Shown one piece after another: positions 24,167 to 30,527 of a DNA stretch of 39,737 nucleotides. Each line of letters starts with the position of its first letter. Within the stretch, counting starts at the first letter, position 1. Made by a program: the position numbers and the translations under genes. Origin of the DNA: a virus; the IMG/VR virus record IMGVR_UViG_3300037247_001342, positions 1-39,737 of that record, one strand, 5' to 3'. The notes under the pieces are model-generated. The model was not told the DNA's origin. It worked only from the letters and a program-made list of their open reading frames with translations, and searched no databases.

Positions 24167-24439
24167 CTAATTGGATGCTAAACGCTGCTCGCTCACGGTG
24201 GCCTCCGTGATGACGAAAGCAGCGAATACAGGAATGACATACCCCTGCTTTGTGTCAGGCCATGCCTCCTTCTCGTCGGAGTAGCAGAACCGTTTGCTCG
24301 CTGGATCGAACCAGCCGATTTGTTCCAGGTTGGCGTACTTCCTCGCCGCCTCCACAATTGCATCGCTCTCCCGTCTGGTGAGTAGTGGCTCAGACGCATG
24401 ATCCCAGGTGATGAGTGCCTGCTGTAGTTCAGTCGGCAT
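24167..24439 (-). CDS. Cassette-array paralog, last gene
   Basis: 90 residues. N-terminus MPTELQQAL is dictated by the junction element. The centre has AIVEAARKYANLEQIGWFD, the core motif shared with other genes in this array. The C-terminal VITEAT (codons at about 24199-24213) is a junction relic, but here the frame reads on through VSEQRLASN, so the array ends with a read-through junction. The start overlaps the previous stop by 11 bp, with GGAGGAC as ribosome site. Function unknown. Confidence 0.72.
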   Translation of the reverse strand: MPTELQQALITWDHASEPLLTRRESDAIVEAARKYANLEQIGWFDPASKRFCYSDEKEAWPDTKQGYVIPVFAAFVITEATVSEQRLASN

Positions 24440-24899
24440 CGGTGTCCTCCGGGATACCCAACCAACCAAGAAGCCCACTCAGACCTGTTGCCAGATAGTC
24501 CACCATGCGGTACATCAACTCCGGTTTAAACCCCTCATCCCTGAGGAGAATGGCCGTCCGTTTTCCCTGTCCGACAGCCCATCCGAGTTCGAGATGAGCC
24601 GACCGACCGCAGGGCATAATCAGGACGAACGTGTCGGCCCACTCCATCGCCGCCAGATCCTTCTTGAAACCATCGACGGCTACCGGATGGTCAATCAGTT
24701 CGGCGTACCGTTGAGCCGACCAACCTTCCCAGTTCGGGTCGATCTCAGACCAGTGGAATCCGTTGTCACCGTCCTCGGGATTACGGAAGTCGTAGACATC
24801 AAACCCGGCGAGACGCAGACGGCCAACGACAGCCGGTTGAAGCCTGTTGCGCCATGAGGACGCCACATAGATTCGTCGGGTGTCAAGCTCAGTCGGCAT
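24429..24899 (-). CDS. Nucleoside 2-deoxyribosyltransferase-like protein
   Basis: 156 residues. RRIYVASSWRN near the start and ADTFVLIMPCGRSAHLELGW plus AVGQGKRTAILL (89-119) match the Rossmann-like nucleoside 2-deoxyribosyltransferase superfamily, in which the Glu of the H-L-E-L-G-W segment (E104) sits at the active site. Members cleave or exchange bases on nucleosides or nucleotides; in phages they may adjust nucleotide pools. It is the only enzyme-like cargo in the cassette array, flanked by two nearly identical junction elements; its C-terminal GIPEDTDAD belongs to the junction. Substrate unknown. Confidence 0.72.
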   Translation of the reverse strand: MPTELDTRRIYVASSWRNRLQPAVVGRLRLAGFDVYDFRNPEDGDNGFHWSEIDPNWEGWSAQRYAELIDHPVAVDGFKKDLAAMEWADTFVLIMPCGRSAHLELGWAVGQGKRTAILLRDEGFKPELMYRMVDYLATGLSGLLGWLGIPEDTDAD

Positions 24900-25065
24900 C
24901 GGTGTCCTCCGTGATACCAGCACTACGCCCCGCTTCGATAGCATTGGCAAACCATCCGAGCAGGGTCCCCTCGTCCGGCACTTCATCACCGAAGCGGTCC
25001 ATGTATTCGTCTACCCATTTCGATGCATCTGTTCCCATTTCAGCAAGTAGGTCTATATCGCTCAT
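24889..25065 (-). CDS. Cassette-array small acidic protein
   Basis: 58 residues (MSDIDLLAEMGTDASKWVDE ...), acidic and helical, ending in the junction-encoded AGITEDTDAD. The ATG overlaps the preceding stop as ATGA with GGAGGAC upstream; its own stop overlaps the next start by 11 bp. No family recognised. Confidence 0.65.
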   Translation of the reverse strand: MSDIDLLAEMGTDASKWVDEYMDRFGDEVPDEGTLLGWFANAIEAGRSAGITEDTDAD

Positions 25066-25121
25066 TCGTCCTCCGTAATGCAGGGATAACTAATTGTCGT
25101 GACGTATTCGGAATGGCTCAT
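25062..25121 (-). CDS. Cassette-array mini-ORF
   Basis: 19 residues (MSHSEYVTTISYPCITEDE) between two short-type junctions, with ATGA overlaps on both sides and GGAGGAC before its ATG. It may be a translated leader, the remnant of a deleted cassette or a real micropeptide. Nothing but the ITEDE end is shared with other genes. Confidence 0.5.
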   Translation of the reverse strand: MSHSEYVTTISYPCITEDE

Positions 25122-25267
25122 TCGTCCTCCGTTAAACGGTCAAGCACAAGACCAGCCTCGAAAACCTGAACGTCTTTATCGTGATCTTGAAAGTTCTCAT
25201 CCCACGCCGACAACACAGCGATTATGAATTGGATCAACCAGACTCGTACATAGTTAGGGTCGCTCAT
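25118..25267 (-). CDS. Cassette-array small protein
   Basis: 49 residues (MSDPNYVRVWLIQFIIAVLS ...). Residues 7-20 are hydrophobic enough for a short membrane or core helix, followed by an acidic stretch. It ends LTEDE, a junction variant. ATGA overlaps on both sides and a GGAGGAC ribosome site support translation. Unknown function. Confidence 0.62.
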   Translation of the reverse strand: MSDPNYVRVWLIQFIIAVLSAWDENFQDHDKDVQVFEAGLVLDRLTEDE

Positions 25268-25428
25268 TCGTCCTCCGTGATACCCGCCGTGAAAACTTGG
25301 AGATAAGCGTTCAGTAGGTCGATTTCTCGAGCTTGTGGATACAACACCGCCAAACGCTCAATGGACTGCCTAGCCAAATCTCTCATTTGAGCTTCTACTT
25401 GTTCCGAAATTACTTTGAGTTCTTTCAT
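25264..25428 (-). CDS. Cassette-array small helical protein
   Basis: 54 residues (MKELKVISEQVEAQMRDLAR ...), amphipathic helical with a possible coiled coil, ending in junction-encoded TAGITEDE. Its ATG overlaps the preceding TAA as TAATG, with GGAGGCC upstream. No family recognised. Confidence 0.65.
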   Translation of the reverse strand: MKELKVISEQVEAQMRDLARQSIERLAVLYPQAREIDLLNAYLQVFTAGITEDE

Positions 25429-25679
25429 TAGGTGGCCTCCGTGATACCGAGAGCAGCGTTGACAATCTGCGTAACGTCTTCTCGACCTGTGGTGATGTAG
25501 TTGAAACGTGCTTCGATGGCTGCGTCAATGTCCAGAGGTGGTCTACTTGTCGCCGCCTTCACGATGACTTTGAGCATGTCCACTCCACACTGGCCTAGGT
25601 ACTCGTCAAGGGCGTTGTCCCTGATGTCCTGTTCCATTGCTGGCACCCATTCGAGGGCATCTTGTAGTTCAGTCGACAT
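25428..25679 (-). CDS. Cassette-array paralog
   Basis: 83 residues. MSTELQDAL at the start, a diverged core motif VIVKAATSRPPLDIDAAIEA in the middle, and the junction C-terminus NAALGITEAT. The spacing of these three parts matches the paralogs starting at 26733 and 28182. The start overlaps the preceding stop by 11 bp. Function unknown; helical prediction suggests a small protein-binding module. Confidence 0.7.
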   Translation of the reverse strand: MSTELQDALEWVPAMEQDIRDNALDEYLGQCGVDMLKVIVKAATSRPPLDIDAAIEARFNYITTGREDVTQIVNAALGITEAT

Positions 25680-25815
25680 TGGTGTCCTCCGTGATACCCG
25701 ACTCGTCCTCATCCTCTGGTCCTTCGACAGTTGGTTGAGCCTGCATCCACCGCTTTGTTGCCATGTGTCGTTCCCACCGTTCACGGTCGATCTGATCTTG
25801 TAACTCAGTTCCCAT
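25669..25815 (-). CDS. Cassette-array small protein
   Basis: 48 residues (MGTELQDQIDRERWERHMAT ...). A charged helix is followed by an acidic tail (EGPEDEDESG) and the junction end ITEDTNVD. It overlaps both neighbours by 11 bp. It shares the MxTELQD start with its neighbours but lacks the central VEAARKYA motif. Unknown function. Confidence 0.65.
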   Translation of the reverse strand: MGTELQDQIDRERWERHMATKRWMQAQPTVEGPEDEDESGITEDTNVD

Positions 25816-26101
25816 TGGGGTTGCCCTCCGTGATACCGAGAGCCATAGCAGCGCCTTGGTGCATGACGTTTCGCACCATTATCGGGTTCTCTCCCCACAG
25901 TTCGGCGTACCTATCAGCAGCTTGACTAATTGCGTCGAAGTCGGGGTTGGCTACTCGTCTCGCCGTCTCCACGACTCTTGTTGTCGCTTCACGAATCTCT
26001 TTGATCGGCGAGTTGAGTTGTCCTACTAGGCGAATGTCATCTTGTAGCTTGGGCATTCGGCTTCCTCCGTGATACCAAAGTTCTGTGGCTGACTTATCCA
26101 T
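25805..26101 (-). CDS. Cassette-array paralog with fused N-terminal relic
   Basis: 98 residues from the ATG at 26101, which overlaps the previous stop by 8 bp with AAGGA upstream. Residues 16-98 (MPKLQDDIRL ... RVVETARRVANPDFDAISQA ... AMALGITEGNPNGN) are a standard array paralog, and an internal ATG at 26056 with its own GGAGGAAG site could equally be the start (83 residues). The first 15 residues (MDKSATELWYHGGSR) are translated from a junction element read in a shifted frame. They look like a collapsed cassette fused in frame to this gene. Confidence 0.68.
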   Translation of the reverse strand: MDKSATELWYHGGSRMPKLQDDIRLVGQLNSPIKEIREATTRVVETARRVANPDFDAISQAADRYAELWGENPIMVRNVMHQGAAMALGITEGNPNGN

Positions 26102-26459
26102 TGGTGTCCTTCTCCGTGATACCGAGAGCCCCGTAAGTCTTCGTCAGTTCCTCAATTGCTCTGGCAGCCTGATGGGACTCCCAGTGAAATTCCCAATAGT
26201 CACCTTCTGGTCCGTGGTGGACATGTTGTATACGCTGGAACCAAGTCACATCAGGCCATCGCTCTTTGTGTGGTCCTTCCTTGATCCACAGAGTGCCATC
26301 ACCTTCTTGGAAGTGTCCCGCACAAGACTGGTAGGTGGTAAAACCTAGAGACCTCAAGGCATCGACCAGTGGGACCATTGCTCGATCAGGTAGTCCGTCT
26401 GGGGCATCGGTGGCTTTGTCTCGTGTTGCATCCCACACGGCGTATGAGTCAGTCGGCAT
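26094..26459 (-). CDS. SCxGH-motif protein in the cassette array
   Basis: 121 residues. LVDALRSLGFTTYQSCAGHF matches a motif (helix, GxxTxxSCxGH) seen in small uncharacterised phage and bacterial proteins; the Cys and His may bind metal. A Trp-rich segment follows (WPDVTWFQRIQHVHHGPEGD). The end GALGITEKDTNG and the start MPTD are junction-encoded, so this is a cargo gene unrelated to the paralog family. The start overlaps the previous stop by 11 bp. Confidence 0.68.
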   Translation of the reverse strand: MPTDSYAVWDATRDKATDAPDGLPDRAMVPLVDALRSLGFTTYQSCAGHFQEGDGTLWIKEGPHKERWPDVTWFQRIQHVHHGPEGDYWEFHWESHQAARAIEELTKTYGALGITEKDTNG

Positions 26460-26733
26460 GGGTGTCCTCCGTGATCCCGAGAGCAGCATTGACTTCTCGA
26501 GTGGCTGATTTCAGAAAGCCCCTGCGAGTCGTCTTGAACTCATCATCGTTTTGGTTGTCAGGGTGATCCCAACTCCCTTCACCAAAGAAGTTATCCCAGC
26601 GAGACTTTGCGGCGGCTTCGTAGTCGGGGTTGTCGTACTTCCTCGCCGCCTCCACGATGTTTGCGAGCGGTGAACCGGGATCGGGTGCGTAGTCTCCCGA
26701 GAACAGGTCGAGGTCGGCTTGTAGGTCGGTCAT
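26449..26733 (-). CDS. Cassette-array paralog
   Basis: 94 residues, one of the two best-preserved paralogs. It has MTDLQADLDL, then NIVEAARKYDNPDYEAAAKS, a variable Asp/Asn/Trp-rich loop, and TREVNAALGITEDTHAD. The ATG overlaps the HNH gene's stop as ATGA, and its own stop overlaps the next start by 11 bp. No outside family is recognised. It probably binds a protein or nucleic acid; catalysis is unlikely. Confidence 0.72.
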   Translation of the reverse strand: MTDLQADLDLFSGDYAPDPGSPLANIVEAARKYDNPDYEAAAKSRWDNFFGEGSWDHPDNQNDDEFKTTRRGFLKSATREVNAALGITEDTHAD

Positions 26734-26999
26734 GCGATCACCGTTCGTAGCATCTCGTTCAACTCCCAACGCAACGTGCCGAGCCCGGTGCGCCCGTCGA
26801 GACAATCATGATGTCTGGAGCAGAGCGCCGAGCAGTTCGATGGTGTGTTCCGAATCTTGGACCCGCCCATTCCTCGATGGGTGAGATGGGCCAGTTCGGT
26901 AGCCGGATCCGAACACCCGGGCCACTCACAGCGGCCGTGTGCCCGCTCCCACACCTCGGCGCGTAGTAAAACCATTTCGGTGGGGGTGGATCTAGACAT
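26730..26999 (-). CDS. HNH endonuclease-like protein
   Basis: 89 residues. CEWPGC (24-29), ELAHLTHRGMGG (35-46) and CSRHHDCLDG (60-69) give the Cys pair, the AH...H core and the C-x2-HH end of a compact HNH/treble-clef nuclease with a structural zinc. It is half the length of free-standing phage HNH enzymes that serve packaging or homing. It lies directly upstream of the cassette array, so a role in cassette movement is imaginable but unproven. The start overlaps the preceding stop by 8 bp, with AGGGAAAAGG upstream. Confidence 0.78.
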   Translation of the reverse strand: MSRSTPTEMVLLRAEVWERAHGRCEWPGCSDPATELAHLTHRGMGGSKIRNTPSNCSALCSRHHDCLDGRTGLGTLRWELNEMLRTVIA

Positions 27000-27540
27000 G
27001 GACCTTTTCCCTCATGTCCCGACCACAGAACCCACACAGTTTGATCCCGACGGGCTGACGCACGTTTTTCCCGTCGCACGCCCGCACCCCACACCGCGGC
27101 CGGTCGTCCCGCCGGGGAGGTGACTTGGGGTCGACGATCCGGTCGACCTGCTCGCCACAAACTTTCACCGCGGCCAACGCCGCGCCCAACCGACCCTCAT
27201 CCTTCTTGGTGCTCACCGCGTAACCGGGGGTGACAACGTGTTTCCCCAAAGTCACGATCCCGTCCGACAGGTTGTGTCCCCGTGAACGGCTGACCGCTTC
27301 GATCCCGCCACCTTTCATCGGGTGGGCCCGGTCGGCGAGCAACGCCAAATTCTCGATGAGACGACGAGCGTGGTCGAACCGGCGGAGCAGTTGGGTGAGA
27401 CCGTCGCCTTGAGTGTTCTGCAGCCGGACGATCTCGGCTTGGAGAGCAGCAACATGGATATGGTCGGAGCAGACCAGGACCCCCGGTTTGGCCACCGTTC
27501 GGCAGCCGCCAACAACGCAGGTCTGTTTCCTAACGGCCAC
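26992..27540 (-). CDS. Hypothetical protein with two zinc-binding ends
   Basis: 182 residues. The N-terminal CVVGGCRTVAKPGVLVCSDH is a C-x4-C...C-x2-H knuckle. A helical middle (30-75) and a basic stretch follow, and the C-terminal CGVRACDGKNVRQPVGIKLC plus GFCG is a second Cys4-type ribbon. Such paired zinc modules suggest nucleic-acid binding. It overlaps both neighbours by 8-11 bp. Family not recognised. Confidence 0.65.
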   Translation of the reverse strand: MAVRKQTCVVGGCRTVAKPGVLVCSDHIHVAALQAEIVRLQNTQGDGLTQLLRRFDHARRLIENLALLADRAHPMKGGGIEAVSRSRGHNLSDGIVTLGKHVVTPGYAVSTKKDEGRLGAALAAVKVCGEQVDRIVDPKSPPRRDDRPRCGVRACDGKNVRQPVGIKLCGFCGRDMREKVHV

Positions 27541-27892
27541 GGGACAACTCGTCGGATTTTCGTATCATCGCTTCGCTAGAGGTGAGCGTCTCGCCGTTGT
27601 AATAGCGTTTCAAGAATTCTGCCCAAGGGTATTTTTCGGTGGTCTCGGGTAGGGCAGGAGTCGGCTGTTGACGTATCCGGGCGCGGGTTCCTGCGATCAG
27701 TTCCGCCGGGCGCGGAGGCCACTTCGCCTTCTCCTCGTCGCCGGTCAACCGTTGCAACAGGATCTCCCACACCAGGTCGGCGGGAAGCGAATCGAAGTCG
27801 TCGACAAGACGGTGGGCGTTGGCCCACGAGTCGACGGTCCCCCAACGATCCTCGATGTACTCGACCAGTTCGGCGTACTCCTCCCGTGTCAC
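27530..27892 (-). CDS. Hypothetical helical protein, possible replication accessory
   Basis: 120 residues from a GTG at 27892 that shares a TAGTG overlap with the previous stop; the frame is open further upstream but that part runs through the neighbouring gene. LVEYIEDRWGTVDSWANAHR and LVWEILLQRLTGDEEKAKWP then RPAELIAGTRARIRQ resemble helical N-terminal segments of phage helicase-loader or replisome accessory proteins. That resemblance is weak. It overlaps the next gene by 11 bp. Confidence 0.58.
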   Translation of the reverse strand: MTREEYAELVEYIEDRWGTVDSWANAHRLVDDFDSLPADLVWEILLQRLTGDEEKAKWPPRPAELIAGTRARIRQQPTPALPETTEKYPWAEFLKRYYNGETLTSSEAMIRKSDELSRGR

Positions 27893-28182
27893 TACTCCCC
27901 CGCCTTCTCCGTGATACCGAGAGCAGCATTGACGGCACCCGTCGACACTCTGAGAAAATCGGCTTGCTCTGATTCGTACATCGCCTCCCACGTCAGCTTT
28001 GATCCGCTGCGACGGCCAACCTCATCGGAGTAATGCCGGGCGGCGGCCTCGTAGTCGGGGTCGGCGTACTTCTCCGCCGCCTCCACCACCTTGACGTTGA
28101 CGACACGCTCCCATTCAGGGTTGAATTCATAGAGGAACACTTCCTCATCCAGCAATTCGCGGAGTTCTTGCAGGTCGGTCAC
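27892..28182 (-). CDS. Cassette-type paralog outside the main array
   Basis: 96 residues. MTDLQELREL, then VVEAAEKYADPDYEAAARHY, a variable segment (SKLTWEAMYESEQADFLR) and GAVNAALGITEKAGE. It is clearly homologous to the paralog starting at 26733 yet separated from it by three unrelated genes, so family and junction moved or duplicated together. ATGA overlap upstream, TAGTG downstream. Unknown function. Confidence 0.72.
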   Translation of the reverse strand: MTDLQELRELLDEEVFLYEFNPEWERVVNVKVVEAAEKYADPDYEAAARHYSDEVGRRSGSKLTWEAMYESEQADFLRVSTGAVNAALGITEKAGE

Positions 28183-28478
28183 TCCTCCTCCTCCCCGGCG
28201 ATGAGGGCGGCATCAATAATGTCTCGCTGAACCTGGCGAACGTCCTCCTTCTCGTGTGTACCCAGAGATACAAAGTCGCTGCTGTAGATGTCTTCTGCCA
28301 TGAGGTCATCGCTCGCTTCGTAGTCGATGGTCACTTCCTCACGGGAACCACCAGGACAATCACCAGGGAAGTAGTCGCCAGAGAGTCCCCGGTCACCAGC
28401 TTCTAACGGTTTACTTGTCGTCCACGGATGCGGTTCAAACAGACCGTGCTTACAGAGGGTCTCTCGGTAGAAGCTCAC
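28179..28478 (-). CDS. Hypothetical acidic protein
   Basis: 99 residues. The N-terminus has Cys and His (LCKHGLFEPHPW, GDCPGGSREE), and the rest is acidic (SDDLMAEDIYSSDFVSL). It ends in IDAALIAGEEEE, whose GAG codons act as the ribosome site for the next gene. ATGA overlaps on both sides. Not recognised. Confidence 0.62.
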   Translation of the reverse strand: MSFYRETLCKHGLFEPHPWTTSKPLEAGDRGLSGDYFPGDCPGGSREEVTIDYEASDDLMAEDIYSSDFVSLGTHEKEDVRQVQRDIIDAALIAGEEEE

Positions 28479-29002
28479 TCCTCCTCCTCACGAAAAACGG
28501 TTGTGCTGCCGTCTGCACGCGCTTGAAGATTGCGTGCCAGCGACAACATGAAGTCGTAACCCGGTGGCGGCGTAGGGCTATACGACGCTCGACGAATGAT
28601 CGTCAACCTCGCCGGAGGAGCGGCGTCGTTCAGCAGGGTCGGTGGTTCTGTTGGACCGAAAGTCATCACGCCCCACGCTGCGGGGAAGGAGTCCATGATG
28701 CCACCCGACAGCACGGCGGGCGGTGCCACTAGGTAAAACTGGTTGGACAGGTCGATCGCAGCTTTGGCTTTCTCCGGTTTGTCGAGCTCCCGTTTCAAGT
28801 CGGATCGGGAGGCTTTCACTTCGTACGCCACGCGCAGTTGGTTCTTCGACGGCCACAGGTGGAGAGCGAACGCGTCGATGCTCTGTTGATAGAACCCGCC
28901 TGCCACTCGCACCTCCTCGACATAAACCCATGTTCTGCTATTGCCGTTGCCCAAGCCACTGTGCCGTTCTCGGAGAGCCTCGAGGATGGCTCGGGTCGTC
29001 AT
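28475..29002 (-). CDS. MmcB-like PD-(D/E)XK nuclease
   Basis: 175 residues. SIDAFALHLW (D43) followed by LRVAYEVKASRSDLKREL (E61, K63) and AAIDLSNQFYLVAP match the restriction-endonuclease-fold MmcB/DUF2161-type repair nucleases; the D...E-x-K triad is intact. Such proteins act on damaged or branched DNA or may attack foreign DNA. The C-terminus REEEE doubles as a ribosome site. Coupled to neighbours by ATGA. The family call is by motif; substrate unknown. Confidence 0.68.
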   Translation of the reverse strand: MTTRAILEALRERHSGLGNGNSRTWVYVEEVRVAGGFYQQSIDAFALHLWPSKNQLRVAYEVKASRSDLKRELDKPEKAKAAIDLSNQFYLVAPPAVLSGGIMDSFPAAWGVMTFGPTEPPTLLNDAAPPARLTIIRRASYSPTPPPGYDFMLSLARNLQARADGSTTVFREEEE

Positions 29003-29355
29003 TCTTCCTCCTCACCGTCGATGAGTGCAGCGACCAGACCCGTCCTGGTCCGCTCACTCGGGTTGAGGGCGTAGACCCGGATGTCGTGAAGCGTCTGGTG
29101 GTCGACGGCGCAGCACAACGGTCCGAGTTCTTGCATCGCCGCTGGAATCCGGTCGACCTTGCCGACTTCGCCGCCGTCGCGGGTGAACACCATGACATCG
29201 TCGAGCCGGACGAACGCTTGGAACACCAGCGACGTGAACGTGGCGACACCTTGCGGCCAGTGACGTTTGAAATAGTGGAGGTGCCGGTGGCAGAAGTCAC
29301 GACGGAAATGGATCTGAATGGGGTTGGCGGCACCGCCCGCCGGGGTCATCGTCAT
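28999..29355 (-). CDS. Hypothetical protein
   Basis: 118 residues from the ATG at 29355, which overlaps the previous stop as ATGA. His/Arg-rich start (IHFRRDFCHRHLHYFKRHWP) then a mixed part (FVRLDDVMVFTRDGGEVGKV; LCCAVDHQTLHDIRVYALNP). It ends LIDGEEEE, the purine-rich junction of the second type. His and Cys spacing does not form a standard metal site. Unknown function. Confidence 0.62.
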   Translation of the reverse strand: MTMTPAGGAANPIQIHFRRDFCHRHLHYFKRHWPQGVATFTSLVFQAFVRLDDVMVFTRDGGEVGKVDRIPAAMQELGPLCCAVDHQTLHDIRVYALNPSERTRTGLVAALIDGEEEE

Positions 29356-29786
29356 GGTGTCTCCCCCCAGTCGGGCAGGGGCAGGTGTTCCGCCCACGCT
29401 CCGGCCATTTCGTCGATCATCAACTCGAACGTCTGACGGTACGACTCCCACAACAGGGTGTAGGCGCTGTTCGCCAGCTCCATCGGAAGGGCCAACCGGA
29501 AGATGTCACTGGCATCCCGGTACCACAGGTGCAGCAACTCGTGGACGATGGTGTGACGGAGACGTTCGCCACCAGTTTCGACGGCTCGGGTGGCGACTTC
29601 AAGGTCGGCCCGGTACTGAGCGTTGGTCGGTGAGATCGAAGCCAGGTTGGTGTCGCTCTGACCGGGGTATTCGGTAACCAGGATGTTGATGAGCCAACGG
29701 TCGAGCCACATCTTCTCTTTCAGTAGCCAGACGTAGCGTGCCAATTTTTTTTGGAGACGGCCCTTCTCCGCTTGGGTGATGCTCAT
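29352..29786 (-). CDS. HExxH metallopeptidase-like protein
   Basis: 144 residues from the ATG at 29786 (MSITQAEKGRLQ), with an ATGA overlap. HTIVHELLHLW (78-88) has the zincin HExxH motif (H82, E83, H86) in a helix, as in SprT/ImmA-type proteins. A Glu/Asp-rich helix downstream (FELMIDEMAGAW) could give the third ligand. ImmA/IrrE members cleave repressors, so a role in induction is possible, but the N-terminal helix-rich part does not show that family's other signatures. Function open. Confidence 0.65.
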   Translation of the reverse strand: MSITQAEKGRLQKKLARYVWLLKEKMWLDRWLINILVTEYPGQSDTNLASISPTNAQYRADLEVATRAVETGGERLRHTIVHELLHLWYRDASDIFRLALPMELANSAYTLLWESYRQTFELMIDEMAGAWAEHLPLPDWGETP

Positions 29787-30526
29787 AACAGGGTCCCCTC
29801 GACGATCTGTTGACGTCGTCGCATCCGGTCCAACTCGGCGGCGAACTGACGGCGTTGGGAACGTGTCGCCGTGGTCACTTTCGACCCGAGTTGATCCCAC
29901 CGTTTCACCAACGACCCCGGTGTCAGCGGAAAGTCGAACGTGGCGAGGTGGAGCGCCGCTCGCCGCAGAATCTCGTCCGGTTGGTGGTCGCCATCACGAG
30001 CCTTCTTGCCGATGACACCGAGGACACCACTGTCGGAGTTGTCGTGCGGCAGGTCCAACGCCGCGCACGCCGCCTCGTAGTAGAGGTCGCGATGGCGTTC
30101 CACGTCCGATCCACCATCATCGAACAACACCATTTCCGAAGACACGACCGTAGGGAGTGTCTTCTCTTCGGACGGGTCTAGGACGGGAGGGGTATCACCA
30201 GTGATAGGCTTTCCATGCTCAGATGAGAGGCTTTCCCCTTCGGAATGGGTATCAGGATGAGAGGCTTTCGGAGGGGGAACCCGGTACTCGGCTCGCTGCC
30301 CTCGATGACCCTTCCTGACTTGGACGAGGACCTTCAATTCGAGTAGTTCGGCGGTAATTCTCCGCACCGTCGCCGTTGAGTAGCCGGTCATTTTCATCAA
30401 CCGTTCCTCACCGGGAAACGACTTGGTGCCGTCGTGTTCGGCGGCGTCGGCGTAAGCGAGCAAGACCAGTCGATGATTCGGGGCGAGGTCGCTGTCCCAC
30501 ACTTGAGCCATGACCTTGACCGACAT
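29783..30526 (-). CDS. Replication-initiator-type winged-helix protein
   Basis: 247 residues. The N-terminus (NHRLVLLAYADAAEHDGTKS, FPGEERLMKMTGYSTATVRR, ITAELLELKVL) is the helix_turn_helix_36 domain typical of phage and plasmid replication initiators and helicase loaders. A disordered linker (90-135) leads to a helical C-terminal domain (LYYEAACAALDL; PDEILRRAALHLATFDFPLT; RRQFAAELDRMRRR) like DnaD/loader tails. No polymerase or helicase gene is present in the window, so it probably recruits host replisome parts. The stop/start spacing from the upstream gene is one base, the only gap in the chain. Confidence 0.68.
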   Translation of the reverse strand: MSVKVMAQVWDSDLAPNHRLVLLAYADAAEHDGTKSFPGEERLMKMTGYSTATVRRITAELLELKVLVQVRKGHRGQRAEYRVPPPKASHPDTHSEGESLSSEHGKPITGDTPPVLDPSEEKTLPTVVSSEMVLFDDGGSDVERHRDLYYEAACAALDLPHDNSDSGVLGVIGKKARDGDHQPDEILRRAALHLATFDFPLTPGSLVKRWDQLGSKVTTATRSQRRQFAAELDRMRRRQQIVEGTLL

Positions 30527-30527
30527 C

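Larger units (their letters stand above)
24189..26490 (-). repeat. Repeated gene-junction element (array)
   Basis: On the minus strand the element reads GGTATCACGGAGGACACC followed by an ATG inside GATGCCGACTGA. It encodes GITEDTDAD-stop in the upstream gene and MPTEL in the downstream gene, and provides the GGAGG ribosome site. Long copies (11-bp overlap) lie before starts 24439, 24899, 25679, 25815 and 26459. Short copies (GITEDE, ATGA overlap) lie before 25065, 25121 and 25267. Variants lie before 25428, 26056 and 26101, and a terminal relic at 24189-24213. Another copy lies outside the array at 27890-27932. Several extend upstream through codons for NAALGITE. Confidence 0.85.

Noticed and set aside
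29352-30526. Toxin-antitoxin or ImmA/repressor pair
   Set aside because: The HExxH gene follows a replication-initiator-type gene, not an HTH repressor, and lacks other ImmA features.
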